From Natrialba taiwanensis DSM 12281 (GTDB lineage: Archaea; Halobacteriota; Halobacteria; Halobacteriales; Natrialbaceae), in assembly GCF_000337595.1 (NCBI RefSeq), contig NZ_AOIL01000042.1, positions 183,558 to 247,557 of the forward strand: a stretch of DNA of 64,000 nucleotides, in the 5' to 3' direction. Below the pieces are notes generated by a model, which saw only the letters and a program-made list of their open reading frames with translations, searched no databases and had not been told where the DNA came from. Of this stretch, positions 46,843 to 55,281 are shown piece after piece. Made by a program: the position numbers and the translations under genes. Numbering within the stretch: the stretch's first letter is position 1; every line of letters starts with the position of its first letter.

Positions 46843-47715
46843 ATGACGACATCGGTCCCGGCGAACGGTATCGAGCGGTGGCGGTCGTCAGTCGCGCGTG
46901 CGCTTGAGTTGCTGGTCCACAGCAACCTCTTTATCTCGCTGGCGACGATGAGCGTCGTCCTCACGACGATGCTGTTGGCCGGGTTGCCGGTCGACCCGCT
47001 GCCGCTCTTTTTCGTCTTCGCGGTCACGATGTTCGTCTACACGATCAACCGGCTCACCGATCTCGCGGAGGACGAGACGAACGTCCCACGGCGGGCGGCG
47101 CTGACGAGGCAATACGGCCACCTCTGGTTGGCGGCGGGCACCTGTCTGTACCTCATTGCAATCGCCATCGCCGTTTTCCTCGGTGTTCCGGGTGCCGGCT
47201 ACATGCTCATCCCGCTCGTCGTGGCGTTGTTGTACTCTACAGTCGGCATCAAGCAACTCTTTCTCGTGAAAAACTGTTTCGTTGGCCTCGCCTGGGGATT
47301 GCTCCCCGCGGGTGCGGGCTACTACTATCGCGAACTCTGGACGACCGACGTCCTGTTTCTGGCCGGCTACGTCGCGGCGATGATCACCATCGCGGCGGTG
47401 ATATTCGACATCAAAGATATCGAGGGCGACCGCGAAGAAGGGATCGCGACGGTTCCCAACGTCTTCGGCCCGCGACGGACCCGGATTGTCACGCAGAGCG
47501 CGAACGCGGTCGTCGCCGTCGCCGTCATCGCACTCGTCGCAAGCGGTGTCCTCTCATCGGCGTTTCTCGCCGTCCTCGCGATGAACGGCTACGTCGCCCT
47601 CTATATCCCGTTCGCAAAACCGGAGTACGGGCCGCTGTACTACGGGTTCGTCGTCGACGGCGAGCACGTGTTTCTCGCCGCCGTCGTCTGCGCGCTGGAA
47701 CTGTTCGTCTGGTAA
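46843..47715 (+). CDS. UbiA-family prenyltransferase
   Basis: 290 residues with about nine membrane helices. The two prenyl-diphosphate motifs of UbiA are visible as TINRLTDLAEDETNVPRR (Asp-rich motif 1, about residues 64-81) and DIKDIEGDREEGIATVPNVFG (motif 2, about 188-208). The first is a variant of NxxxDxxxD. It attaches an isoprenoid chain to a small acceptor (lipid, quinone or carotenoid precursor); the acceptor is unknown. It is not closely similar to the UbiA in the cluster at 59.9 kb, whose motifs differ. Confidence 0.85.
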   Translation: MTTSVPANGIERWRSSVARALELLVHSNLFISLATMSVVLTTMLLAGLPVDPLPLFFVFAVTMFVYTINRLTDLAEDETNVPRRAALTRQYGHLWLAAGTCLYLIAIAIAVFLGVPGAGYMLIPLVVALLYSTVGIKQLFLVKNCFVGLAWGLLPAGAGYYYRELWTTDVLFLAGYVAAMITIAAVIFDIKDIEGDREEGIATVPNVFGPRRTRIVTQSANAVVAVAVIALVASGVLSSAFLAVLAMNGYVALYIPFAKPEYGPLYYGFVVDGEHVFLAAVVCALELFVW

Positions 47716-47738
47716 CTGTTAGTGCTCTCGGCGGCCGG

Positions 47739-47969
47739 TCACTCTCGGTCCGTCTCCGCCCAGTCGCAGTCCTGGCACTTGCGGCCGGTGACGAACTCGG
47801 TGACCGACGGCATGTACCCCACTTCGAGGACGTTGCCGCCGCACTCGGGACAGTCCGCGTCCGCCTCTGCGATCGACTCGGCCTCCATCACCGACTCTCC
47901 CTCGATCAGTTCCGCAAGTCTCGTTGCCGTAACCATTCGCCCCTGAACGACGCGATTCTCGCTCACACT
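47739..47969 (-). CDS. Zinc-ribbon protein (DUF5795-like)
   Basis: 76 residues with a GTG start at 47969, chosen because SENRVVQGRMVTATRLAELIEGESVMEAE is the conserved start; the in-frame ATG 18 bases upstream adds only MALAYT. A zinc ribbon is formed by CPECGGNVLEVGYM (about residues 41-54) and KCQDCDWAETDRE (about 64-76). The function is unknown. It converges with the UbiA gene 24 bases away. Confidence 0.75.
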   Translation of the reverse strand, partial: SVSENRVVQGRMVTATRLAELIEGESVMEAESIAEADADCPECGGNVLEVGYMPSVTEFVTGRKCQDCDWAETDRE

Positions 47970-48105
47970 CGTGTATGCGAGTGCCACCCCCTAAGCCTTT
48001 TCAGGTCGCTCGGGGCTATCGGGCGATCGAACACGTTCGGTGTGTAACAGGTCGGCTCGGAGAAGGATTGAAGTCGTTCGAGCACATTGTGTGTCGTACA
48101 GTACC

Positions 48106-48333
48106 ATGGGTGTAGATATCACGATTGAGCGAGTCGAGAACGTCCCCGCCGATTCCCGCGTCTGTCACTACGACGAGCTCGGCGAGGACGCCAAAGCAGC
48201 GCTCGCCCACCTCACGGACAGCCACGAGGACACCGTCGATGCCGCCGATGTCCTCGACGCCACAGCCACGACCGGCTTTCACGACTGTGAACTCGTCAAG
48301 TACACCGACTACTACGAGATTTCGGTTCACTGA
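48106..48333 (+). CDS. Small conserved haloarchaeal protein, unknown function
   Basis: 75 residues from the ATG at 48106. It has no membrane segment, signal or recognisable motif: MGVDITIERVENVPADSRVCHYDELGEDAKAAL, then HLTDSHEDTVDAADVLDA and a C-terminal YTDYYEISVH strand. Codon use is haloarchaeal. It resembles short cytoplasmic proteins of the class found in many Natrialbales, but I assign no role. Confidence 0.55.
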   Translation: MGVDITIERVENVPADSRVCHYDELGEDAKAALAHLTDSHEDTVDAADVLDATATTGFHDCELVKYTDYYEISVH

Positions 48334-48722
48334 ACCGCGATTCACCACCGTTTCTGTCCCCCACCGGACAGCCACAGTCGAGTTCTAGAAACCAGACAGC
48401 TCTTCGCATGACGAGCGTCGTTCAACGCCTGCAGTAACAATGGTTTGCTCGGACTGACACAGACGCTTGTCGCTCCGTCTATTGTCGCGGCGAATCCGGC
48501 CAGAGTAGCAGTTTTCCGCGGAGGGAACACTTCATTACCGATCGCTAAATTTTCTTTTCGTCGGCGACTCTTCAGGACGGCAGGGCCAAGGAGAGATTAG
48601 CAGGGGAACGATCGCTCCGGTTTATTGTCCGAGGAGGACACGTCGCTATTCGACACAGAGTGTGTCGACAGCGCGATACGATCGGCGACCAAGCGAACCA
48701 CATTCGGAGACACTCACACACT
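48334..48722. other. Intergenic region before the sugar dehydrogenase
   Basis: About 390 bp. The CATTACCGATCGCTAAATTTTC stretch near 48530 and a TTTATT at about 48620 are the AT-rich blocks; the latter lies about 100 bases before the ATG at 48723, so the transcript probably has a leader. The antisense frame at 48342-48530 lacks family support. I see no gene. Confidence 0.45.
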
Positions 48723-51110
48723 ATGACAACACATCACCCTGACTCGAAAACGCTCTCCAGACGACTCCTGTTGCAAGCGACTGCACTGGCTTCCGCCTCG
48801 GGCTTTGCAACGACCGCACTCGCCCAGGACGACGGCTTCGGAAACGAAATCGAACTCGGCGGCAGAACCAGCGGCTGGGTCGGCCAATCACCCGAACAGA
48901 TCGCGGACGAAGACAATCCGACACTCGAGTTAGTTCCGGGCGAATCGTATACGCTCACCTGGGAGAACTTAGACGGTGCCGGCCACAACTTCGCCATCGA
49001 AGGCGCAGACGGCGAGGAGAACTTCGTCGAAACCGAAATCGTCTCCGGGGTGGGCGAGACCCAGGAAGTCGAGTTCACCGCCGAGGAGGGAATGGCGGAG
49101 TACTACTGCCAGCCCCATCCGACGAGCATGCGCGGTGAGATCGAACTGGCCGGCGAGGGCGGGAACGGCGACGAGGAAATGGAAGCCGAGGACGAATCGC
49201 AGACGATCATCGGCGAGGGACCGACGATCGGTCTCGAGACGATCGCCGACGGGCTGACGGCCCCGCTCAACTTGCAAGTAGCCGACGAAGCGCAGGACCG
49301 CCAGTTCGTCGTCGACCAGGCCGGCGAGATCTGGATCCTCGACGACGACGGCCTCGCGGACGAACCCTTCCTCGACGTGACGGATCGCATGGTCGAACTC
49401 GAGGGCGATTTCGACGAACGCGGACTGCTCGGCCTTGCTTTCCACCCGGACTTCGAGGAGAACGGTCGGTTCTTCGTCCGGTACAGCGCGCCGCCAACCG
49501 ACGAGGTTCCCGACGGCTGGGACCACACGTTCGTGCTCGCGGAGTTCGAAACGGCCGACGACGAGAACTCGCAGGCGGACCCTGACTCCGAGCAGCGGAT
49601 TCTCGAAATTCCGGAACCGCAGTTCAACCACAACTCTGGAGCAATCGCCTTCGGGCCAGACGGTTGTCTGTACGTGGCAACAGGCGACGGCGGTGGCGCG
49701 AACGACGCCGGCGAGGGCCACGTCGAAGACTGGTACGACGAGAACGAGGGCGGCAACGGCCAGGACACCGCCGAAAACCTGCTCGGCGGAATACTCCGGA
49801 TCGATATCAATAGCGAGGGCGAGGACGGCCAGCCCTACGCGATTCCGGCGGACAACCCGCTCGTCGACATGGAAGGTGAACTCGACGAGTACTGGGCCTG
49901 GGGCCTGCGCAACCCCTGGGGGATCTCGTTCACCGACGACGGCGAACTACTCGTCGCCGATGTCGGCCAGGCGCTGTTCGAAACCGTCAACCACGTCGAG
50001 GCTGGCGGCAACTACGGCTGGAACGTCTGGGAGGGGACCCACTGCTTCAGCACGGAGTCACCGGACGACCCGCCTGAAGACTGCCCCGCCGAAACGCCAT
50101 CGGACGTCCGCGGCGGCGAACCGCTCCGCGGCCCCGTCATCGAATACCCGCACCAGGCCGACATGGGTCGCTACGGAGACGGCACCGCCCAGAACGGTGA
50201 CACTGAGAACGGTGATGACGGCGGCAATGGCAACGAAACCGATGCTGATGCCGATACCGCAAACGACACCAGCAACGGAAACGGCAACGGCGAGGACACC
50301 AACGCAACTGAGGACACGGAAGAGACGAGCGACGACACCGGCGACATCGAACAGATCGGCGTCTCCATCACCGGCGGCTACATGTACGAAGGCGGGTCCG
50401 TTTCCGAACTCGAGGGGACGTACGTCTTCGGCGACTGGAGTCGCGACGGCGAGGGACCGGGTCGTCTCTTCCTCGCGCGGCCGCCGGAGGGGTGGCCTAA
50501 CGGAGAGACGGGCGGTGACGACGGCGCGGACGAGACGACCGACGAGAACGGAACCGACACTGACACGGACACTGAGAACGGCGGTGACGACCTCCACGCA
50601 CCCGAGGAGGACACCGGAAACAACACCGAAGAGGACACTGAGAACGAAAGCGGACCGGACTTCGAACCGATCGATCCCGAGGGCGAGGGCAACGGCGAGA
50701 GTACCGACGAAAGCGACGGAGCGGCGGCCGACCAGAACACGTACTCCCCGCCCAACGAGGTCGACCTCTGGCCGATCGAAGAACTCGGCGTCGAGTCCGA
50801 GGACGACGTCGGCAGCGACGGCTCGTTGAACCACCTCGTCTACGGCTTCGGTCGCGACGCGAACGGCGAGATGTACGTTCTCTCCTCCGATACCCCGACG
50901 CTCGACGGAGAGGGTTACGTGAGCCGAATCGTCACGGCGGACGAAAGCGACACCGCCGAAGACGACGGAACGGAAGACGAGGACGCGGACACCGAAACGG
51001 AGTCGGAAACCGACACCGGTTCGAACGAGACCGAGACCGACACTGACACCGAGACCGGGACGGACGCCGCCGAGAACGAGTCAACCGCAAACGAATCGAC
51101 CGACGCCTGA
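48723..51110 (+). CDS. Tat-exported cupredoxin fused to PQQ-type glucose/sorbosone dehydrogenase
   Basis: 795 residues from the ATG at 48723. The Tat signal TLSRRLLLQATALASASG (twin Arg at 13-14) is followed by a blue-copper domain (about residues 55-145) whose ligands are visible: His88 (GHNF), Cys129, His132 and Met136 in YYCQPHPTSM. Then a GSDH six-blade propeller (TIADGLTAPLNLQV, ERGLLGLAFHPDFEENGRFFV, WAWGLRNPWGISF). The propeller is interrupted by two long acidic low-complexity inserts (about 490-545 and 600-680) before the last blades. The fusion would oxidise an aldose or aldehyde outside the cell and pass electrons to its own copper site. Confidence 0.88.
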   Translation: MTTHHPDSKTLSRRLLLQATALASASGFATTALAQDDGFGNEIELGGRTSGWVGQSPEQIADEDNPTLELVPGESYTLTWENLDGAGHNFAIEGADGEENFVETEIVSGVGETQEVEFTAEEGMAEYYCQPHPTSMRGEIELAGEGGNGDEEMEAEDESQTIIGEGPTIGLETIADGLTAPLNLQVADEAQDRQFVVDQAGEIWILDDDGLADEPFLDVTDRMVELEGDFDERGLLGLAFHPDFEENGRFFVRYSAPPTDEVPDGWDHTFVLAEFETADDENSQADPDSEQRILEIPEPQFNHNSGAIAFGPDGCLYVATGDGGGANDAGEGHVEDWYDENEGGNGQDTAENLLGGILRIDINSEGEDGQPYAIPADNPLVDMEGELDEYWAWGLRNPWGISFTDDGELLVADVGQALFETVNHVEAGGNYGWNVWEGTHCFSTESPDDPPEDCPAETPSDVRGGEPLRGPVIEYPHQADMGRYGDGTAQNGDTENGDDGGNGNETDADADTANDTSNGNGNGEDTNATEDTEETSDDTGDIEQIGVSITGGYMYEGGSVSELEGTYVFGDWSRDGEGPGRLFLARPPEGWPNGETGGDDGADETTDENGTDTDTDTENGGDDLHAPEEDTGNNTEEDTENESGPDFEPIDPEGEGNGESTDESDGAAADQNTYSPPNEVDLWPIEELGVESEDDVGSDGSLNHLVYGFGRDANGEMYVLSSDTPTLDGEGYVSRIVTADESDTAEDDGTEDEDADTETESETDTGSNETETDTDTETGTDAAENESTANESTDA

Positions 51111-51227
51111 CGAGTTCAGCGGCGTCGGTCGCAATCGAGTTGGAAGTCGGTTAGAGCGTCACCTGAATCGCTTTTCATGGCACGAGATTTCATCCGTCGT
51201 CTGCCGTCCGTTGTCCGTCGTCCACCG

Positions 51228-51431
51228 TCATGGCCGTCTGCTCAGATGCACCGCATACGCGAACAGGACGGCGGAGACAGCGAACCACACGACTGCTGGG
51301 ATTTGGTACTCGATGATGTCGGCCAGTGATGCCATACCGAACACGATACCAGCCAGTCCGAGCCCGAGTTGCAAACCGACTCGGATTCGGTCAAGCGTGC
51401 AATCTTCTGAATCTACTGTATCAGTCGGCAT
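51228..51431 (-). CDS. Small two-helix membrane protein
   Basis: 67 residues. A polar start (MPTDTVDSEDCTLDRIRVG) leads into VGLQLGLGLAGIVFGMASLADI and AVVWFAVSAVLFAYAVHL helices and a basic SRRP end. It is like the other tiny membrane proteins in the window and of unknown function. It sits between two redox enzymes but has its own spacing on both sides. Confidence 0.6.
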   Translation of the reverse strand: MPTDTVDSEDCTLDRIRVGLQLGLGLAGIVFGMASLADIIEYQIPAVVWFAVSAVLFAYAVHLSRRP

Positions 51432-51580
51432 GGCTTGACACTGATTGTTTCAGGATATAGGTGTTACGTACAAATGGGGTAATCGAACGCCGGTCGCCCG
51501 AACTCGCGCCGTCGACCGTCACCGGTCCAGGAGTAAAGCGGCGATCGATGCCGTCGATCATCCGGGGGTTTCGACCGTCG

Positions 51581-53590
51581 TCACTCCTGGAGTGAGAAGA
51601 CGGCCACCGTGTTCCCTTCCTCCTCGACTTGATTGCCGCCGCCGCCGGGGATCGCGACGTACTGTTTCTCCTCGTGTGGATCGTACCAGCTTATTGGCGC
51701 GCCATCGACGCCGTGGTCGCCGACCTCGTGCGTCGCGAGTTCTTCGCCGGTTTCGGTGTCGAGTGCGTGGAGGAGCCCAGTTGGTCCGCCCGCGAACGTG
51801 ACACCAGTTGCCGTGGTCAACGAGCCACCCCAGGGTGGGCCGGCCTCCCAGCTAAACCAGTGTTGCCATTTGATATCGCCGGTCAGCGGATCGAGACCGG
51901 CAATAACGCCCGCATTCTGGTTCCACTCCGGAACCGGTTCTGCGATGAGGTTTTCCTGCTCGCCGTTGCCGTCGTCCTCTTCGTCTTCTCCTCCGTCTTC
52001 GTCGCCGTTTTCCGCCTCCGCTTCCTCCTCTTTCGCAGCACCCTCGTCGCCTCCGTCGGCGTCCTCCTCCGGTGCGTGGAGTTCGTCGCCGCCGTTGCCA
52101 TTGCCATTGTCGCCTGCCGTTTCGTTTGCCGGCGTTTCATCGCTCTCTCGCTGTTCTCCCTCTTCGACCTCTTCGGCGTCGGCCGGCACGTCCTCTTCCG
52201 GCTGATCGCCCTCGTCCGGTTCCGTCGGCTCCGTCTTCCGGACCGTGTCCATGCCGATGTATCGCTGGCCGGGTTCGTACTCCACCTCGAACCACGAGAA
52301 CTTCATCGGGTAGTTGGTCCCCTTGACGACTAGCGTCCGCGATTCCGGATCGAACGCGCTCGGCTGCGGGTTCGTCCCCCCGATCAAGTCCGGCATGATC
52401 CAGGGTGACCGTTCGAGGTCGTCGTACGGCGGCAGGTTGAACGTGTTGAGGTGCTGGACGTACTCGTCGCTGCGCTGGTGGAGCTGGCCGGTCTCCATAT
52501 CGACCGTGTACACCCAGCCCGTCTTCCCCGGCCAGGTCGCAAACTTCCGAGACTCGCCCTCGTGTTCCGCCTCGAAGACGACCGGCGGACTCGGCGAGTC
52601 GTAGTCCCACCAGTCGTGCGGCGAGTCCTGGTGGTGCCACTGGTACTCGCCCGACTCGATGTCGACGGCGACTTTCCCGCACGAGTAGGGGTTGTAGCCC
52701 GGTCGAACGGTGCCATACCACGGTCCCGGGTTCGCCGACGGAATCACGACCGTTCCCGAGTCGGGTTCGACCGCACCCGCCGCCCAGGCGGTCGCGCCGC
52801 CGTGCATCCAGGAATCGCCGACCCACTCGTGTCCCGGCGTCATATTGACCCGCCACTGCGGATTCCCTTCGAGGTCGATACAGTCGAAGAAGCCGCTGAC
52901 GCCGAACTCGCCGCCGAAACTCCCCTTCATGATCCGCCCGTTGTAGATCAGCGGCGGGAACGACGAGGTCGTCCCGCGGGAGCGCTCCCAACTGAGTTCT
53001 TCGTGCGTGAGTTCGTCCGCGACCTGACCGCGGTAGAACGCTGCGCCATTGTAGTACCAGCGTTCCTCGCCCGTGTAACGATCGATCGCGAGCACGCCGA
53101 GATCGAGTGTGCTCTTGTAGACCGTATCACCGAGAACGGCCGCCCCGCGTTCGGCAGGCGGGGTCTGTTCCGACGCCCCGTCGCTGTTCTCGTAGAAGTG
53201 CGTCCAGAGGATATCCCCCGTTCGAGCGTTGAGCGCGTACAGCATGTCCGGCCCGACCGTGGTGTACATGATCGGCGGATCGCCGTCGACGACAATCGGT
53301 GATCCCTGGAAGTCGTTCGGATCTTCCGCAATTTCGAGTCGATACTCGAGTTCGAGATCGCCGACGTTCTCCGGCGTGATGACCTCGGCCGTCGTGTGTC
53401 GGTGGCCCTCGTAGCCGCCGCCGGCGATCAGCCAGTTCGTCTCGTCGGTCTGCGTCTCCGCGAGATCGGACTCGGTAACGTCTCGTTCGGGAATCTGGTC
53501 CGTATCTCCCTGTTCGACGATGGACTCGCCCGGTTTCTCGTGCCACGGTGCGTCTTCCGGCAGGTCACTGAGGTGTGATTCGTAGGTCAT
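51581..53590 (-). CDS. PQQ-dependent alcohol-dehydrogenase-like protein without signal peptide
   Basis: 669 residues of the quinoprotein eight-blade propeller: WLIAGGGYEGHRHTTAEVITPENV, LYALNARTGDILWTHFYEN, VLAIDRYTGEERWYYNG, PHDWWDYDSPSPPVVFEAE, WPGKTGWVYTVDMETGQL and ITGDIKWQH-like W-motifs. The PHDWWDYD tripeptide region matches the PQQ/calcium site of methanol and ethanol dehydrogenases; the adjacent-cysteine disulfide is absent. An acidic insert of ~110 residues (about 460-570) splits blade 7. It has no N-terminal export signal, but the gene 6 bases upstream encodes a Tat-signal protein, so export by hitchhiking is likely. Confidence 0.85.
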   Translation of the reverse strand: MTYESHLSDLPEDAPWHEKPGESIVEQGDTDQIPERDVTESDLAETQTDETNWLIAGGGYEGHRHTTAEVITPENVGDLELEYRLEIAEDPNDFQGSPIVVDGDPPIMYTTVGPDMLYALNARTGDILWTHFYENSDGASEQTPPAERGAAVLGDTVYKSTLDLGVLAIDRYTGEERWYYNGAAFYRGQVADELTHEELSWERSRGTTSSFPPLIYNGRIMKGSFGGEFGVSGFFDCIDLEGNPQWRVNMTPGHEWVGDSWMHGGATAWAAGAVEPDSGTVVIPSANPGPWYGTVRPGYNPYSCGKVAVDIESGEYQWHHQDSPHDWWDYDSPSPPVVFEAEHEGESRKFATWPGKTGWVYTVDMETGQLHQRSDEYVQHLNTFNLPPYDDLERSPWIMPDLIGGTNPQPSAFDPESRTLVVKGTNYPMKFSWFEVEYEPGQRYIGMDTVRKTEPTEPDEGDQPEEDVPADAEEVEEGEQRESDETPANETAGDNGNGNGGDELHAPEEDADGGDEGAAKEEEAEAENGDEDGGEDEEDDGNGEQENLIAEPVPEWNQNAGVIAGLDPLTGDIKWQHWFSWEAGPPWGGSLTTATGVTFAGGPTGLLHALDTETGEELATHEVGDHGVDGAPISWYDPHEEKQYVAIPGGGGNQVEEEGNTVAVFSLQE

Positions 53591-53596
53591 GGTCCG

Positions 53597-54535
53597 CTAG
53601 TTCGATACTGCGCTCCGCGGCGCGCGTTTATCGTCTGTAATCCGGATCACGTCCGTGATCAGGAACTCTTGGCTGATGATCATGAGTGCGGTACTGGCGG
53701 TCGTCAGCGTCGTCAGGTGGTCGTCTGCGATCTCCTCGGCCGCGAGGTCGCGCGCGGCGGAGCCGAGCAGGTAGTACCCGCCGAGCATGGACTTGACGTC
53801 CCAGAGGCCGCGGTCGATCATCTCGCCGGTGACCAGCGGCTCGCGCTGCCAGAGGTAGTGATCGAGTCCGTCGATCCACAGCAGCGACCCTTCCGCGGCC
53901 CGCTGGTGGAGCGGCGCGACGTACTCGTAGACGACGCCGTCGTCGACCGCATCTGCGGGCGGATAGTCCGGCGTCGCCATCCACCACGAAAGCTGTTCTC
54001 TCGCGTTAACGATGTTGACGACGAGCGCCGTCTGCTCGCGCTCCGCGAAGCCGACCTCCGAAAGCGTCGCCGGTAACCCATCGATGTGAACCAACTGTCG
54101 CGTCGTCGTCTCGATGTGGTCGGGCGTAAACGCCGGGAGCGTCTCCTCCGCACTCGCGAAAAAGCCGACTTCCGCGAGGTGGTCGTTGATTTCCCACGCC
54201 GGTGTCGTCAACGACTGATACGCCTCCGCTCCCGCGTCCGGAACCCCCATCGCCTCGAGTTCAGGCAGGGACTCGACTGACTCCGTCAGCGCCGCGAGTT
54301 GCTCGCTCAACAGCGCCGCATCGAGCGTCCCCGTCAACCCATCCTGCAGCGCGGTCCCCATTTCCGCCAGGCCGCTCGTTGTTTCGGTCGAAACGTTCTG
54401 TCTGAGGTCGGCAAGCGTTGCCCCCGCAACGCTGCCGCCTGCGATTACCCCGAGCGCTTTCAAGAACTCGCGGCGATCGCTGTCGCTGACCTCGCCGTAA
54501 CTGTATCGGTCTCTTGGATCGGTACCGTATGCCAT
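53597..54535 (-). CDS. Tat-signal helical protein, probable export partner of the dehydrogenase
   Basis: 312 residues. The N-terminus SDSDRREFLKALGVIAGGSVAGATLADL is a clear Tat signal (DRREFLKALG, twin Arg at about 21-22). The rest is alpha-helical and soluble (SEQLAALTESVESLPELEAMG, TRQLVHIDGLPATLSEVGFAEREQTALV). No known catalytic motif. It ends 6 bases before the dehydrogenase start on the same strand, so the two form an operon. This resembles small Tat-bearing subunits of periplasmic sugar-acid dehydrogenases that carry a signal-less catalytic subunit; I infer the same here. Confidence 0.7.
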   Translation of the reverse strand: MAYGTDPRDRYSYGEVSDSDRREFLKALGVIAGGSVAGATLADLRQNVSTETTSGLAEMGTALQDGLTGTLDAALLSEQLAALTESVESLPELEAMGVPDAGAEAYQSLTTPAWEINDHLAEVGFFASAEETLPAFTPDHIETTTRQLVHIDGLPATLSEVGFAEREQTALVVNIVNAREQLSWWMATPDYPPADAVDDGVVYEYVAPLHQRAAEGSLLWIDGLDHYLWQREPLVTGEMIDRGLWDVKSMLGGYYLLGSAARDLAAEEIADDHLTTLTTASTALMIISQEFLITDVIRITDDKRAPRSAVSN

Positions 54536-54884
54536 GGCACACTTTGGCAGGTGATGGGCCAGCCATTAGCTGTTTCCACAGTTTCGGCCGCTGGTTGATA
54601 TTTCTCCGCGAAGAATTCTCCCCGTATTTGCTTCCGACAACGATGGATCGTTGTCACGTTAGTAATCCCGTTTTGACCGACGGCTTCGGCCGTCTCAATC
54701 ACCGATTTTGTGTGGAGAGAGCCGCCAGAGGTACTGTACGTGTTCCAAAAGCTGCTAACGCTCGATTGGAGCCGCCTATGGGGAGATTACAGCAGCCACT
54801 CCGTCGCTACGCTGACGGTCAACACGGACACGGAGCGGTCCGACGGTCGCTTCCGCTCTGTGCGAGGTTGACCGCCCAGAAGAA
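54536..54884. other. Intergenic region, no gene seen
   Basis: About 350 bp upstream of the Tat-signal gene and next to the tRNA remnants. It is AT-richer than the coding DNA around it (for example TTGATATTTCTCCGCGAAG at about 54595) and should hold the operon promoter. Open frames on both strands lack haloarchaeal codon bias. Confidence 0.5.
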
Positions 54885-54907
54885 TGCTCCGTCTGGGATT
54901 TGAACCC
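54885..54907 (-). repeat. Partial copy of the tRNA-Glu 3' end
   Basis: These 23 bases are identical to the last 23 bases of tRNA-Glu (54995-55017), covering the T-arm 3' side, acceptor 3' strand and discriminator. The copies are 110 bp apart. A 3'-tRNA direct repeat is the usual trace of site-specific integration at a tRNA gene (an att site), or of a decayed tandem tRNA. Only ~87 bp lie between, so any element is gone. Confidence 0.75.
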
Positions 54908-54994
54908 GCTGCAAATTCTCGCTCCGCTCGAATTTCCGTGCTTCAAATCCTATCCGTGCGCGCTTCGCACCCTCGTAAAACTCGGCCGCTATAG

Positions 54995-55069
54995 TGCTCC
55001 GTCTGGGATTTGAACCCAGGTCATCGGCTCGAAAGGCCGAAATGATTGGCCGGACTACACCAACGGAGC
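54995..55069 (-). tRNA. tRNA-Glu (anticodon TTC)
   Basis: 75 nt on the minus strand. The acceptor arms GCTCCGT and ACGGAGC pair, followed by discriminator A. The anticodon stem-loop is TCGGC CTTTCGA GCCGA, giving anticodon TTC (Glu). The T-arm is CTGGG TTCAAAT CCCAG. No CCA is encoded and no intron is seen. A run of TTTTTTATTAA on the minus strand near 55160 is a possible TATA box about 90 bases upstream. Confidence 0.95.
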
Positions 55070-55113
55070 GCATACACTGCGCTACTCCGAGCTTTGACGG
55101 ACACCGTCCGTCT

Positions 55114-55128
55114 CACCAACGGAGCGCA
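55114..55128 (-). repeat. Partial copy of the tRNA-Glu 5' end
   Basis: The 15 bases CACCAACGGAGCGCA repeat exactly those at 55058-55072, covering the first part of tRNA-Glu on the minus strand and three flanking bases. With the 3'-end copy at 54885, the intact tRNA has partial copies on both sides. This favours decay of a former tandem tRNA-Glu array or nested recombination. Confidence 0.65.
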
Positions 55129-55281
55129 CCTCGTACGCACTCACTGCTTGCCGAGGGTTAATAAAAAACGTTCCGTTCCGAGCCGATAGTGTGACGCACT
55201 GACGTGCACGTGGGTTCCGTTCCGAACGCTCCGCTTCACAGTGCCGTTCTGGCAGTCAACTCCTCGCGCAGCGCCGCCGGC

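Noticed and set aside
53597-54535. Idea that the Tat-signal protein is the missing EboA
   Set aside because: It is 6 bases from the dehydrogenase on the same strand and separated from the Ebo-like cluster by the tRNA region; I see no EboA motif, so the dehydrogenase partner role is preferred.
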